Source: DASZWJ01 sp963813895 (GTDB lineage Bacteria > Pseudomonadota > Gammaproteobacteria > JAURND01). Taken from it: 64,000 nt of DNA. Each line of letters starts with the position of its first letter. Position 1 is the first letter of the stretch. Positions 16,541 through 25,367 of this stretch are shown here, one piece after another. The position numbers and the translations under genes are program-made. The stretch covers positions 620,001 to 684,000 of the forward strand of contig CAWFAS010000003.1 in NCBI GenBank assembly GCA_963813895.1. The letters run 5' to 3'. Under the pieces are notes generated by a model that saw nothing but the letters and a program-made list of their open reading frames with translations, was not told the DNA's origin and ran no database searches.

Positions 16541-17035
16541 TTATGGACATTTTCCTTTTGTTCCATCCGGCATTATGGCATTACAAACGCTTTTTACAGT
16601 TGCCAATTGCTCAGGCGTTATCTTTGCTCCATATAAATCAGCATTGCTAAAATTTACATCAATTACAATTGCACCTGTAAAATTCGCATAAGTAAGGTTG
16701 TCATTTGTGAAATTAACCTGATTTAAAATTGCATTACCAAAGTCCGTATAAGCAAAATCGGTGTTAGTCCAATTGCTGGTTGTGCCGTTGGCAGATGCGA
16801 AAATGGCTTGGGAAAAAATGCCTTTAATTGCGGAGCTAGTTAAATTGGCTTTTTCAAGATTTGCTCCGGAATGATTGCCAGTAATTCCTGCACCACTCAA
16901 GTCACATCCAGGGCATTCATTGGTTGTTAGGAATTTACTTAAATCGTTGGGATTATATGTAGGGTTGGCGAAGGCTGGAAGATTGCCAAATAGAAATAAG
17001 GCAGCAGAGAGCCAAAAAAGAAATGTCTTTTTCAT
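16541..17035 (-). CDS. Secreted pentapeptide-repeat protein A
   Basis: 164 residues. Signal peptide about 1-23 (FLFWLSAALFLFGNLPAFA). The mature part begins NPTYNPNDL and has two Cys (ECPGCDLSG), then A(D/N)LxX-type pentapeptides (GANLEKANLTSS, NLTYANFTGA, NFSNADLYGAKI) forming a right-handed quadrilateral helix. It ends LATVKSVCNAI then PDGTKGKCP. Such proteins are periplasmic or secreted scaffolds; many Legionellales encode them. A paralogue with the same length and ends is at 18802-19296. ATG start; a short intergenic region with no obvious terminator follows. Confidence 0.85.
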   Translation of the reverse strand: MKKTFLFWLSAALFLFGNLPAFANPTYNPNDLSKFLTTNECPGCDLSGAGITGNHSGANLEKANLTSSAIKGIFSQAIFASANGTTSNWTNTDFAYTDFGNAILNQVNFTNDNLTYANFTGAIVIDVNFSNADLYGAKITPEQLATVKSVCNAIMPDGTKGKCP

Positions 17036-17163
17036 TTCAACTTCCTTTTTATTTTGAAAATTGTTTTTAAATAATTGTGAGAGTCATAAAGTAAAATAAA
17101 AAATTTTACAGTCATCGAACATTAACAATCCCGGCAGGCTTCAACGCAGCCATTTTCAACCGA

Positions 17164-17622
17164 TTATTCTTCAGAATCTTCCGCAAAAATTGCTTCCAAA
17201 TTGGCAGCGTCCAGGATTTTTTCGCCCCATACTAACAATTTTTGGGCATCGGCTTTGGTGATCTGTTGAGTGATGGGATTGGGGATATCACCAAAGCGAT
17301 GTCGAATTTGACGCATAAGTAAAGTAGCTTCGCCCTGCTGTATTCCTTTATACATTCCTTCATCTTGCCACTGTTGTGCTATAGTCATGATTTCACCTTG
17401 TAACGCTGGGGATAAATGATGGTGTGCCTCTGCAACTAACAAGTCTTTATCGCCCTGCTGGATAAGGGCAATGACGTATTTTAACACAATTCTAGCCAAA
17501 GAATCACCATGTATGCCTTGTGCTTCAACCTCGTGCAACCAAGGCATTAAGATCTCTAAGAACCGCTTAAAATCGGCCATTTTGCGGTATTTTAAGCAAA
17601 AAGAAACCACCCCTGAAAGCAA
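17164..17622 (-). pseudogene. Rpn/YhgA-type nuclease, C-terminal fragment
   Basis: About 150 residues resembling the C-terminal half of Rpn-family (PD-(D/E)xK, former transposase_31) proteins: YVIALIQQGDKDLL, ALQGEIMTIAQQW, then GIQQGEATLLMRQIRHRFG, which is DUF4351-like. The catalytic N-terminal domain is missing; the frame begins at a junction near 17622 next to an IS110 piece. It is not closely related to the two complete Rpn genes at 25368 and 29894. Confidence 0.65.
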
Positions 17623-17644
17623 TTTTTTTTAGCATTATATCTTG

Positions 17645-17911
17645 GATATGGCGGTATTAGATAATAGTTCAGGGCAGTATGAAGGAACAAAGAAAGCTCA
17701 ACATGTCTGTAAACGCGGAAAGATTGCCATGATGACGGCAATAGCGCGACACATTGACTACACACCAGGAGCCAAAAAATACTATAATAAAAAACGAATG
17801 GAAGGCAAAAAACACAATCAAGCGATACGGGCCCTGGGGCGTCGTATGATAAGAATCATATGGTCAATGTTAAAGAATAAAAGAGATTATAGAATCAGAG
17901 AGCAGTTATAA
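17645..17911 (+). mobile_element. IS110-family transposase C-terminal fragment
   Basis: About 88 codons with the C-terminal IS110/IS116/IS902 transposase pattern: a basic loop (KRGKIAMMTAIARH), then a YYNKKRMEGKKHNQAIRAL helix pair and IIWSMLKNKRDYR. The DEDD catalytic domain and helix-hairpin-helix are missing. It is joined at its 5' end to the Rpn fragment's start. Confidence 0.65.
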
Positions 17912-17942
17912 AATAATATAAAATCTGTCTATAAATAAAATG

Positions 17943-18060
17943 GAGTTCCCCTTAAATAATAAAAATATTAATGCTAGTGGGATAGGTTATATTCGGCTTA
18001 ATAAAAAATATGCTGCCATGTAATTTATGATAAATTTTTATTATTTAAGCGGGGGGAATC
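17943..18060. repeat. Long AT-rich inverted repeat with C/G-rich ends
   Basis: A perfect 15-bp pair TTAAATAATAAAAAT (17952-17966) and its complement (18034-18048), extended outward by CCCC/GGGG, encloses about 67 bases. It may be a MITE-like unit or a bidirectional terminator. The remaining non-coding bases to 18285 hold no recognised gene. Confidence 0.6.
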
Positions 18061-18285
18061 AACAAGCCGCCACCTAAGATAGTAATTGTGCCGAATTAAT
18101 CGGCGCGTTAGCGTTGTTAGAGACAGAGAAAAATTATAAATTTATGTCGTGCTGGATATTTTTTTAAAAAAACCTTGAAAATACTAGCGGGATGTTCTGG
18201 ATTTATGCCTCATTAAAAATAAATAGCTGATTATTTTAAAATACCGTATTGTATCATTTCAAACATAATGAAAACATAAGCCATT

Positions 18286-18701
18286 ATGTCACGTCCACTT
18301 AGAATTCAATAGAAGGAGCCTGGTATCACGTTATGAACGGTGGGTTAAACCGGCAGACTATTTTTCACACAGATGAGCATCGCGAGTTGTTTTTAAACCT
18401 GTTGGCTGATATCCACCAACGTTTTAGCATTCAAATCCATGCTTATTGCCTGATGGGTAACCATTATCATTTATTATTACACACTCCCAACAGCAATCTA
18501 AGCAGGGCCATGAGACATCTGGATGGCGTATATACTCAACGGTTTAATAAGTGCCAAAAGAGTGATGGACCTTTGTTCCGAGGTCGGTATAAATCTATTT
18601 TGATAGATGCGGATAATTATTTGCTACAAGAGAACCAAAATCTAAAATTCCACATAAACCACTTTCAGATAGCTTACTGGCATTTTCTAGAAAGACTATA
18701 A
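18286..18701 (+). pseudogene. REP-associated tyrosine transposase (RAYT), broken
   Basis: ATG 18286 starts SRPLRIQ, the usual RAYT start; a single-base deletion near 18311 (TAG where TATGAA-type sequence is expected) breaks the frame. After it the protein continues NGGLNRQTIFHTDEHR, then the HUH motif in MGNHYHLLLHTP and GPLFRGRYKSILID. The conserved NP-V-x-A-G segment after LLQ is replaced by unrelated sequence from about 18632, so the catalytic Tyr helix is lost. RAYTs move REP/BIME palindromes. Inactive. Confidence 0.8.
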
Positions 18702-18801
18702 TATAAAAATAATAGGTTCACTGATATCTATGCAACCGTCACAATACCTTAACCTTAATAAGCAATTATCTGTCGGAAGTAGTGAAAGCAGATAGAGAAT
18801 T

Positions 18802-19296
18802 TTATGGGCATTTTCCTTTAGTTCCATCTGGGAATATAGCATTGCAAACGCTAGCAGCGGTTGCTAATTGATCTGAAGTTATTTTAGCTCCATATAAATC
18901 TGCTTGAGAAAAATCAGCACCCATTACAACAGCATTGCTAAAATTTGAAAATTCTAAATCAGCCCAAGTAAATTTTGTTGCATTTAAAATTGCGTTGCTA
19001 AAATTGGCATAACTGAAATTAGTACTGCTCCAGCTACCATGAGAACCATTCACGTAAGTGAAATCTGATTGTGAGAAGGTGTTAAAAATAACCGAGCTGG
19101 TTAAATTGGAACTTTGTAAGATAGCTTTAGAGTGATTGCCACTCAATGTACTGTTGCTTAAATCACAACCTATGCACTGATTAGTGCTATTAAACTTGTC
19201 AAGATCATTTGGATCATATTTGAGGTTAGCAAAAGACACATTCTGAATGAGTGCAAGTAAAAATAAAAAACTGATATTTAAACCTATTTTTTTCAT
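18802..19296 (-). CDS. Secreted pentapeptide-repeat protein B
   Basis: 164 residues, paralogue of the protein at 16541-17035. Signal peptide about 1-23 (NISFLFLLALIQNVSFA). The mature start LKYDPNDLDKF and the CIGCDLSNS pair of Cys are conserved, as is the end SVCNAIFPDGTKGKCP. Pentapeptide core: AILQSSNLTSSV, NFSYANFSNAI, DLEFSNFSNAV, DFSQADLYGAKI. It is directly downstream of a MITE-disrupted lipoprotein gene on the same strand. Probably secreted or periplasmic. Confidence 0.85.
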   Translation of the reverse strand: MKKIGLNISFLFLLALIQNVSFANLKYDPNDLDKFNSTNQCIGCDLSNSTLSGNHSKAILQSSNLTSSVIFNTFSQSDFTYVNGSHGSWSSTNFSYANFSNAILNATKFTWADLEFSNFSNAVVMGADFSQADLYGAKITSDQLATAASVCNAIFPDGTKGKCP

Positions 19297-19333
19297 GTTT
19301 TAATTCCTGTTAATTAAGAAGAATTTAAAAATT

Positions 19334-20108
19334 TTAATGCGGCACTTTCCAGCCTGTATTAGTCAGAACCAAATCTTGATTGTGTTGTTCTTTATCAGCA
19401 TTCTCAACTAATTGAATTATTTTCGGAAAAACATTCTGCACAGCAGGATCGTTAGCCCAAGAGGCAATGTTTTTCAATTGGTAAGTATAAGTTACATTGG
19501 TAAGTATTTCTCCTAAACCTGTTGATGGTTCAGTCCAATTTATTATTTTGGCAACTTGGGGTTCAGCATAGCAAAAAGTATTTGCGAAGGCTGTAGATAA
19601 AAACTTTTTACCTTCAGGAGTTACATCATAAGATGTGTACTTTGAATACAGGATGACCATAGTAAGGCTCTGTAAAACAATAACTTATCTTTTTAGCGCT
19701 CAGATGAGGCTCAGATTTGCAGGCGGGAGGGTGTAGAAAAATGCGCGCATAGTTGTTCTATGTAAGTGTTTTTCTACACTCTCCCGCCTGCGAAGATGAG
19801 TCTTAGATGAGATGTTAAAAAGATAAGTTATTGTTTTACAGAGCCTAAGTATCCAATTTTTTCTCTATATCACTTGAACTGACTAAGCCAACTTTTTTTA
19901 AGGCTTCTACTTTAGGGTAGTTAGGATCACTGGATTGATTGGAAATGATCACACTAATCGGAAAATTGTTAAAAATACTGATGCAGGCAAAATTATTTTG
20001 TATTAGATCATTGTTAATAGCTTCCTGAAAATTTTTGGCATCGGGTGTTTTAGGATTGCTGCAACTGGTCAGCAATAGAGGAAATATTAAGATTATCAAC
20101 TTTTTCAT
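19334..20108 (-). pseudogene. Lipoprotein gene split by an inverted-repeat element
   Basis: ATG 20108 gives a lipoprotein signal (KKLIILIFPLLLTSC, lipobox LTSC) and about 87 residues up to EKKLDT, where the stop TAG is formed by the insertion junction. Beyond the 180-bp element, 19334-19660 continues on the same strand (YTSYDVTPEGKKFLSTAFAN to TGWKVPH). Rejoining the two sides at the duplicated TNA leaves a further one-base frame problem, so decay went on after insertion. The original product would be an outer-membrane lipoprotein of about 190 residues of unknown role. Confidence 0.75.
19666..19845. mobile_element. Inverted-repeat element (MITE) copy 1, short form
   Basis: 180 bp from GGCTCTGTAAAACAATAAC to its complement. 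Terminal repeats of more than 30 bp; flanks TAA/TAA fit a 3-bp TNA target duplication as made by IS5-type (ISL2/IS427-like) transposases. No coding capacity of its own. It lacks the 109-bp insert found in the other three copies and so represents the empty form. Confidence 0.9.
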
Positions 20109-20452
20109 TGAAAGAGGGACTCCTTAAGCCTATTTTTATAATCATGATTGATAATTTTTTATGAACTGATTTTTATTTAAACTGCATAGCCAACAATTAC
20201 AACCAACTCAAACTTCATGATTTCTTAATGTTAATTATGGCGGTTTATCTTGTCAATAAGAATTATGCACAGTTCTTCGTAGCAAATACCTTAAAAAAAA
20301 ATATGCATATTATAGTTCTTACTCAGCATAAATACTTGCTGTGCATAACTGTGATTAGGTCAAGCTTGGCCTAATCGCAACAGTTCCGCTTGCGCCAGAT
20401 TAAGTAACCCTAGTTCTCAGCACTGGGAGTGGCTCTAAAGCCGCACCCCAAG
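20109..20452. other. Intergenic stretch with two palindromes
   Basis: No gene seen. Bases 20353-20376 form a near-perfect palindrome around CAAGCTTG, and 20439-20447/20460-20468 form a 9-bp hairpin (AGCCGCACC). The second overlaps the end of the TraC remnant. Confidence 0.5.
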
Positions 20453-21065
20453 TCATTGTGGTGCGGCTAAATGGCTGACAACCCATGCTTCATCAATTAC
20501 ACAAGATTTTGTCTGAGTGCGGCTACCTAAGTACATACGTTCGGAAATTTGATACATTAAAACCAGAAGAACAATTTTTTGCAGATCCTTTTTTGCCTTG
20601 AGTTCTTCTAATTCCAGCACAATAAAAGGGTTTAAAAAAATCTGGCTGTCCGTTCTAAATTCAATAAATTCGCCAGCTAATGTGCGGCAGGTTTTTTCAT
20701 TTAGAACAACCTCCATCGATTACCCAGACACGGCCACCGGAACCGAGTGATAAGACGATGTATTCTTGCGTCAAAACTGATTTTCCACTGCCAGATGTAG
20801 CAGCGATGGCAACGTTATAATTACCATCGGGATTATCAAAGAAGTTCCAGATCGCAATTTGCCCACGCCGACCAGGTAGTAACAAACTGGCACGTTGCAT
20901 ACCTTTCCATTCATCTTGTAAAGTCATTAAATTCGCAGCGGCAAAAGCATTTAAAGTGCGCAAGTGTCCAAATAACCGTAGATCTTCAAATAGACCTTCC
21001 GTCATCATCATCGGCAACATTGCTAGCCAGGATTGCAGCTGTAAAAAAATCACCCTACAAGGCAA
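20453..21065 (-). pseudogene. traC: TraC (F-type conjugation ATPase) remnant
   Basis: The minus strand encodes two frame-shifted pieces of the VirB4/TraC ATPase: first LFGHLRTLNAFAAANL, an R-R-G-Q-I-A-I-W-N-F-F segment and Walker A ATSGSGKSVLTQEY with VIDGGCSK; then, after a frameshift near 20700, EKTCRTLAGEFIEF and Walker B SCVIDEAWV. The N-terminal half and the end after DEAW are missing. TraC powers pilus assembly at the inner membrane. It is a dead fragment of the same class of system as traF/traH at the right edge. Confidence 0.85.
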
Positions 21066-21074
21066 TATCTCCCT

Positions 21075-21413
21075 TTATAAATTGGATTTTAATCTTACTG
21101 ATACTGTATTTTCTTTAACCTGATTGAGCTTTTCACTATTTGCATCAAGAGCACCAGCGATGGCAATCGGATTTGGATCCCCAAGAAATGTATTAATGGG
21201 AAATAAATTATCAAGCTCAGCAAAAGCTCCCATCTTTTCTAAAATGCCAATCATACGATTAGACGCGCTGTTTTCCTTGACACGTTCTGGATTTTTAGTA
21301 CCAGGAATAGGTATAGCACCTTGATGTTGAATCCATGCTAACGATAATTGAGCTGGTGTAACATTATATTTGCTAGCACAATCTTGGAAAATCAACATAT
21401 GCTTGACATTCAA
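21075..21413 (-). pseudogene. Aldo/keto reductase C-terminal fragment
   Basis: About 112 codons with the C-terminal pattern of aldo/keto reductases: a helix ASKYNVTPAQLSLAWI followed by the NADP-binding IPIPGTKNPERVKEN. The TIM-barrel N-terminus with the catalytic Tyr is absent; the sequence is truncated near 21420. It is one of several chromosomal-gene scraps in the window. Confidence 0.75.
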
Positions 21414-21579
21414 TTTTTGGACTGGGATGGATGAACGGCGCGTTAATTTTCTGAATCAACAGGCCCCCCGTTGCAGGATTACGCCCGGCTCTGGGCCTTA
21501 TGTCTTTTGGTTCCCAACCTGCCATATCCGTTAATTACCTTCTAAAAATAGATAACCAATATGTTCTGAGTTTGTAAAT

Positions 21580-21777
21580 TATTTGGAATTCTTGGTCCGA
21601 GTCTGGCTATTATCACTATCTTCGGCAGATTCCTCTTGTTCTTCTTCACCCAGCTCTTCTTCATCAGTTCCCCTTTAATAGCGTTACGAGATACATTGGG
21701 TTGCTTAAATATACTCCCATAGAATCGAGCGGGTGATGCTTGGATTGGTGCATCTGGTATTGATCGGTAATAATTCT
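21580..21777 (-). other. Possible frame-shifted C-terminal tail of the ankyrin protein
   Basis: Just past the ankyrin stop, another frame reads FIKNYYRSIPDAPIQASPAR and onward, then a second frame gives an acidic run (DEEELGEEEQEESAED) ending in TAA near 21580. Codon content looks protein-like, so the ankyrin protein may once have been about 60 residues longer. Between 21420 and 21579 a short minus-strand frame (RPRAGRNPATGG) weakly recalls HU. Tentative. Confidence 0.35.
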
Positions 21778-24348
21778 TTATGAATGAACTCGGGTTACAC
21801 TACTAGAAGAATTAAGAATATCTTTTAGAGCTTGATGGCTTTCTACAAACTGACAAGTCATTACTAAAATATCCGTACCTAATACTGTTTTTTCTGTCAC
21901 TTTGTTATCAGTATACAACCTTGGATTAGCCAGTCCTTTGCTGGCTTTAGTGGAAAATTCATAATAGCTGATTTTATGACCTGATTCATCAGTTTCTTCT
22001 TGCAACTTTCTAAAACCGGTGCGGTTTTCATCTCGTTTGCCGATAAATCCCTTACCTTTCACTAACTGACTTTCAAGAAAATCCCATTCATTCTGATCAT
22101 ATTTTTTTATTTTTGCAATTATCTCTGGCGAAAGATAGGCATATCGTGGTTTTTTCGATGTAGGATCATGAATCGGGTAGTAACCTTTGGCACGAAAACT
22201 TGTTATCAGATCTTTCTCTTCTTGACGTTTTTTATATAAGACCAATTTATTGTCTAAACTGCTTTTTTTATTGTCAAGTAGTCGATTAGAATAACGTTCC
22301 GTTAGTTCTTTTCGTATTGAAAACAAATCCCCTTCCACTACTGGAGTTTTCTCGTGGGTTTTATCAGGAGTTTGTGCGATCTCTGCTTCTTGTAAAAATT
22401 TTTCCCATGCTTCCTTAAAACTAGTTGGAGCCTTTTGAGATTTCTGTAGGGCGCCAGTAATTTTTGCTGTTGAGTGATGATTTTTCTTATCAAATTTACT
22501 GGGAGTAGTCTGTGGTTGAAATAGTGTTTCAACAGGTCCATACGTAAAAATGTTTGGTTTTTCTGATTTCTCTCTTTTTTGTTCAGGTATCTTTTCTGAA
22601 AGTAAGCGGATAATTTCAGTGTTACGGGGGCTCTGTTTATTTGCCAACCCAAGAGGGGTGTCGCCAAAAGAATTTTTCTGCGTGATATCTATTTCATTAT
22701 CAAGCAATAGTTTTACTATCTCTGTATTTCCTACCCCTACAGCCGCATGTAAAGCCGAACCTAATTCTATGACAGTATTGATATCTATTTTTTTACTTTC
22801 CAGTAATGCGCGCACTATTTTGATATTTTTATTAATGATAGCAAGAAACAAAGCGTTGCCTATGGATTTTGTTGTTATATTTTCTTCTTTACGGGGCATT
22901 TTCTCTAAAATCTTAATTACCATCTGGAGATTATTATAAGATACCGCAAGCTCTAGAGCCGTATAACCCGTTTTTAAGGTTACATCCAATTGTAGGCGCG
23001 AATCTGATAATAAAAGTTGCACTAGTAATAAATTATTGCTCCAAACTGCATAGTGCAAGGCTGCCCATCCTTTATTAGTTTGAGCATTGATGTTTTGCAC
23101 ACGCTGATCTTGTAACAACTTTTTTGCAAGTTCATGATTTTGTAATGCAAAATACAAAACCGTCCTACCTTCGATGTCCACGCTATTTATAGCCTCTGGT
23201 GACATATGTGATAAAAGCAAATTTACGATTTCAGTGTGGCCTTTTCTTACTGCTATATGTAAAGCAGTGTAACAATTCTTATTATTAGCCGAATCTATTG
23301 TGGTCCTACTCATTTTAGTCAGTAATGACCGTACCATATTTAGATTCCCAATCTCTGCAGCAAGATGTAAAACCGTATGTCCACCTTGAACCTGTAAATT
23401 TACTTCTACACGTGGATCGTCTAATATTACTTGTGCGGTTGGTAAATTGCCTTCCACTATAGCAAGATGTAAAGCTCTATGCCCACCAATGGCTGGCATG
23501 TTTAATTCAGCTGGTTTCAATTTTTTTAAAAACCAACTAATCAGTTTAGGATCACTCTTTGTCGCTGCCCGATGAAAAGGGGTAAATTTATCTTGATCCA
23601 GTGGACTGAGATTGACACGGACATCATTTAATAGAATCTTTGATATTTTTCGTTTATCATGCTTCACCGCCAGATGTAACACCGTTCCTTTTTCTGTCAC
23701 CACGCCGTCTTTATTCTTAAACTCGTAGGGTGCATTTATCTGCTCAGTAGTCATATGCTGCAAAAGGATTTTCACGATTTCCTTACGGTCTTTTATTACT
23801 GCAGCATGCAAAAATGTTAAACCTTCTAATTCTAAACCGTCTATTTTCTGGGACAGTATGCTTTTATCCCTTAGCAGCTCTTTATTGACGCTTTTAATAT
23901 CACCACCTTTCACGTAAGCCAAAAATTGATCGTTGCTTATTGTTTCTGTTGGAGGCGCAAATTTAGGTTTCGATTTGTTTTCTTCTAGTTTGAATAACCC
24001 TGTAAAAGTTTTTCTTATATTTTCTTGCTGATCTTTTAAAAATATAACTTTCTGTAATTGCTCTTCCTGCTGCGTATCAAAGCTTTCACGGTTGCTAAGT
24101 ACAGCAGTTAATTGATTATGGATATTATGTACGGTAAGGTCTATTAAGGCGAGAAGTTCTATAGGAAAATAATTTTGAATGGCATGAATAATAAATGCAC
24201 GATCTTTTAAATCCTTTATAATTTCCGTTTCCATATCCATAGCTTTTTGGTTTTTCGGGAGAGTACAGCAATAAGCTATCTTTTTTATGATATTTATAAT
24301 GTCCTGATTATTTTCTTTTTCTTTTTGTGATTTTGCATCTGACGTCAT
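21778..24348 (-). CDS. Large ankyrin-repeat protein (candidate effector)
   Basis: About 856 residues. ATG 24348 is chosen because GGAG lies 6 bases upstream; a TTG 12 bases earlier is less likely. Region 1-140 is helical without repeats. About 150-610 holds some thirteen ankyrin repeats (for example GLTFLHAAVIKDRKEIVKIL, GHTVLHLAAEIGNLNMVRSL, YTALHIAVRKGHTEIVNLL). The C-terminal 240 residues are Lys/Gln-rich with an unrecognised domain (KGFIGKRDENRTGFRKLQEE). No signal peptide or membrane segment. Ankyrin proteins of intracellular gammaproteobacteria are often type IV secretion effectors; secretion here is inferred. A frame disruption may have removed the original end. Confidence 0.85.
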   Translation of the reverse strand: MTSDAKSQKEKENNQDIINIIKKIAYCCTLPKNQKAMDMETEIIKDLKDRAFIIHAIQNYFPIELLALIDLTVHNIHNQLTAVLSNRESFDTQQEEQLQKVIFLKDQQENIRKTFTGLFKLEENKSKPKFAPPTETISNDQFLAYVKGGDIKSVNKELLRDKSILSQKIDGLELEGLTFLHAAVIKDRKEIVKILLQHMTTEQINAPYEFKNKDGVVTEKGTVLHLAVKHDKRKISKILLNDVRVNLSPLDQDKFTPFHRAATKSDPKLISWFLKKLKPAELNMPAIGGHRALHLAIVEGNLPTAQVILDDPRVEVNLQVQGGHTVLHLAAEIGNLNMVRSLLTKMSRTTIDSANNKNCYTALHIAVRKGHTEIVNLLLSHMSPEAINSVDIEGRTVLYFALQNHELAKKLLQDQRVQNINAQTNKGWAALHYAVWSNNLLLVQLLLSDSRLQLDVTLKTGYTALELAVSYNNLQMVIKILEKMPRKEENITTKSIGNALFLAIINKNIKIVRALLESKKIDINTVIELGSALHAAVGVGNTEIVKLLLDNEIDITQKNSFGDTPLGLANKQSPRNTEIIRLLSEKIPEQKREKSEKPNIFTYGPVETLFQPQTTPSKFDKKNHHSTAKITGALQKSQKAPTSFKEAWEKFLQEAEIAQTPDKTHEKTPVVEGDLFSIRKELTERYSNRLLDNKKSSLDNKLVLYKKRQEEKDLITSFRAKGYYPIHDPTSKKPRYAYLSPEIIAKIKKYDQNEWDFLESQLVKGKGFIGKRDENRTGFRKLQEETDESGHKISYYEFSTKASKGLANPRLYTDNKVTEKTVLGTDILVMTCQFVESHQALKDILNSSSSVTRVHS

Positions 24349-24571
24349 GTTTAGCTCCAAATTGATATTATTCTCAATGATGCCAAATAATACTGGATCT
24401 GGTTTCAGACTGAGAATTAAATGTTTTTAATAAAGTATGGGCAATTTATTATTAAGCAAGTATTAAATAGAGTAATTTTAGCGGATCTCTTTAGGTGATA
24501 TTTCCAACGTTTTCTTAATTCAAAGGGTGCAGTTCTTTTATTACGACCATAAGCCGCTGATTCTATTGATT

Positions 24572-24667
24572 TTATATGCAATCACGGTTTTTGCGTCCAC
24601 GATTGTTATTGCTGCCATGCATTACCGGGCATTTGCCTTCGTTTTTTTCATCAGCAAATTTACTCAT
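24572..24667 (-). pseudogene. katG: katG (catalase-peroxidase) 5' end fragment
   Basis: AGGAG precedes ATG 24667 by 5 bases. The 31 codons read MSKFADEKNEGKCPVMHGSN then NRGRKNRD, the characteristic KatG N-terminus (CPVMHG and N-R-D before WWP). At the WWPNQLNL position the sequence departs and soon stops. So the native translation start survives but the rest is gone. Assignment is confident for such a short piece because the motif is distinctive. Confidence 0.72.
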
Positions 24668-24758
24668 GTTGATCTCCTATTATTCTTCGGCTATTTAATT
24701 TTGCCATGGGACTGTTGTTGATGTTAACGGCTGGATATTTCTGCTATGGTCAGAATAA

Positions 24759-25052
24759 TCAGCACATCATGGTGCCTAAAACATAACGACAATGAGTGCA
24801 AAATAACTTCTCATTCTGACGCTCATCAATAGTAAAGAATTTTAGTATCCACGGATCGCGAACGATTATTCCACAAAACTTTCTGTGCGACCCTTTTGTT
24901 TCGACCAGGAAAAACTCTTTGTCTGTAATTCCAGCCCACTGTATGTATTGTTCTATCTCGGCATCCAGGGATTTAGGTAGCTTGGCTCTGACAGCGACCG
25001 GACAGTGCAACGTTATCAAAGTGACTTGGGCTGAGCAGCTGAAGCCATTCAA
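24759..25052 (-). pseudogene. Remnant of a short unknown protein family (copy 1)
   Basis: The part VRAKLPKSLDAEIEQYIQWA then GITDKEFFLVE closely matches a second broken copy at 60313-60474 (ETVRAIAKLPKPLNAEINQY and WARILNKEFFLIE). After the shared part the DNA resembles the 3' end of the HU gene at 52301 (AAAAGGG, then GAATA and TACTAAAATTCTTTAC), suggesting a recombination junction. The family may be a small antitoxin or accessory DNA-binding protein; this is a guess from size and composition. Confidence 0.4.
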
Positions 25053-25154
25053 AAAATCTACGGCTTATCCCGACTGAAAGACATCACACAACAGAAAGCA
25101 AAAATATCTAATTTTCGGTTAATTTACTGACGCACCTGTGAGTTGTTTTTTTAG

Positions 25155-25209
25155 TTCTCAGATCCGTATCTTAAAATCCCCCTAACCACCTTTTTCAAAG
25201 GGGGGAATA
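25155..25209. repeat. Dispersed CCCC...TTTTTCAAAG...GGGG repeat, copy 2
   Basis: AAAATCCCCCTAACCACC, TTTTTCAAAG and GGGGGG; the C and G runs can pair. See 10822 and 47068 for the other copies. Confidence 0.6.
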
Positions 25210-25367
25210 CAGTGCTGAGCTTAAAAAAATCTCCGTTCATCTGCGGATAAAACAAATAGCCAGGAGTCTTTTCTAAAATATACTGAGCCAGGAAGCCGCA
25301 TTGGGTGTGGATTTATTAGAAGGGCTGGCGGTTCTATTAGAAACACCCATTCGCTTGGTGCTCGCCA

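Noticed and set aside
24527..24721. Plus-strand hydrophobic 64-codon frame
   Set aside because: Lies over the katG start on the other strand and has no ribosome-binding site; likely a shadow.
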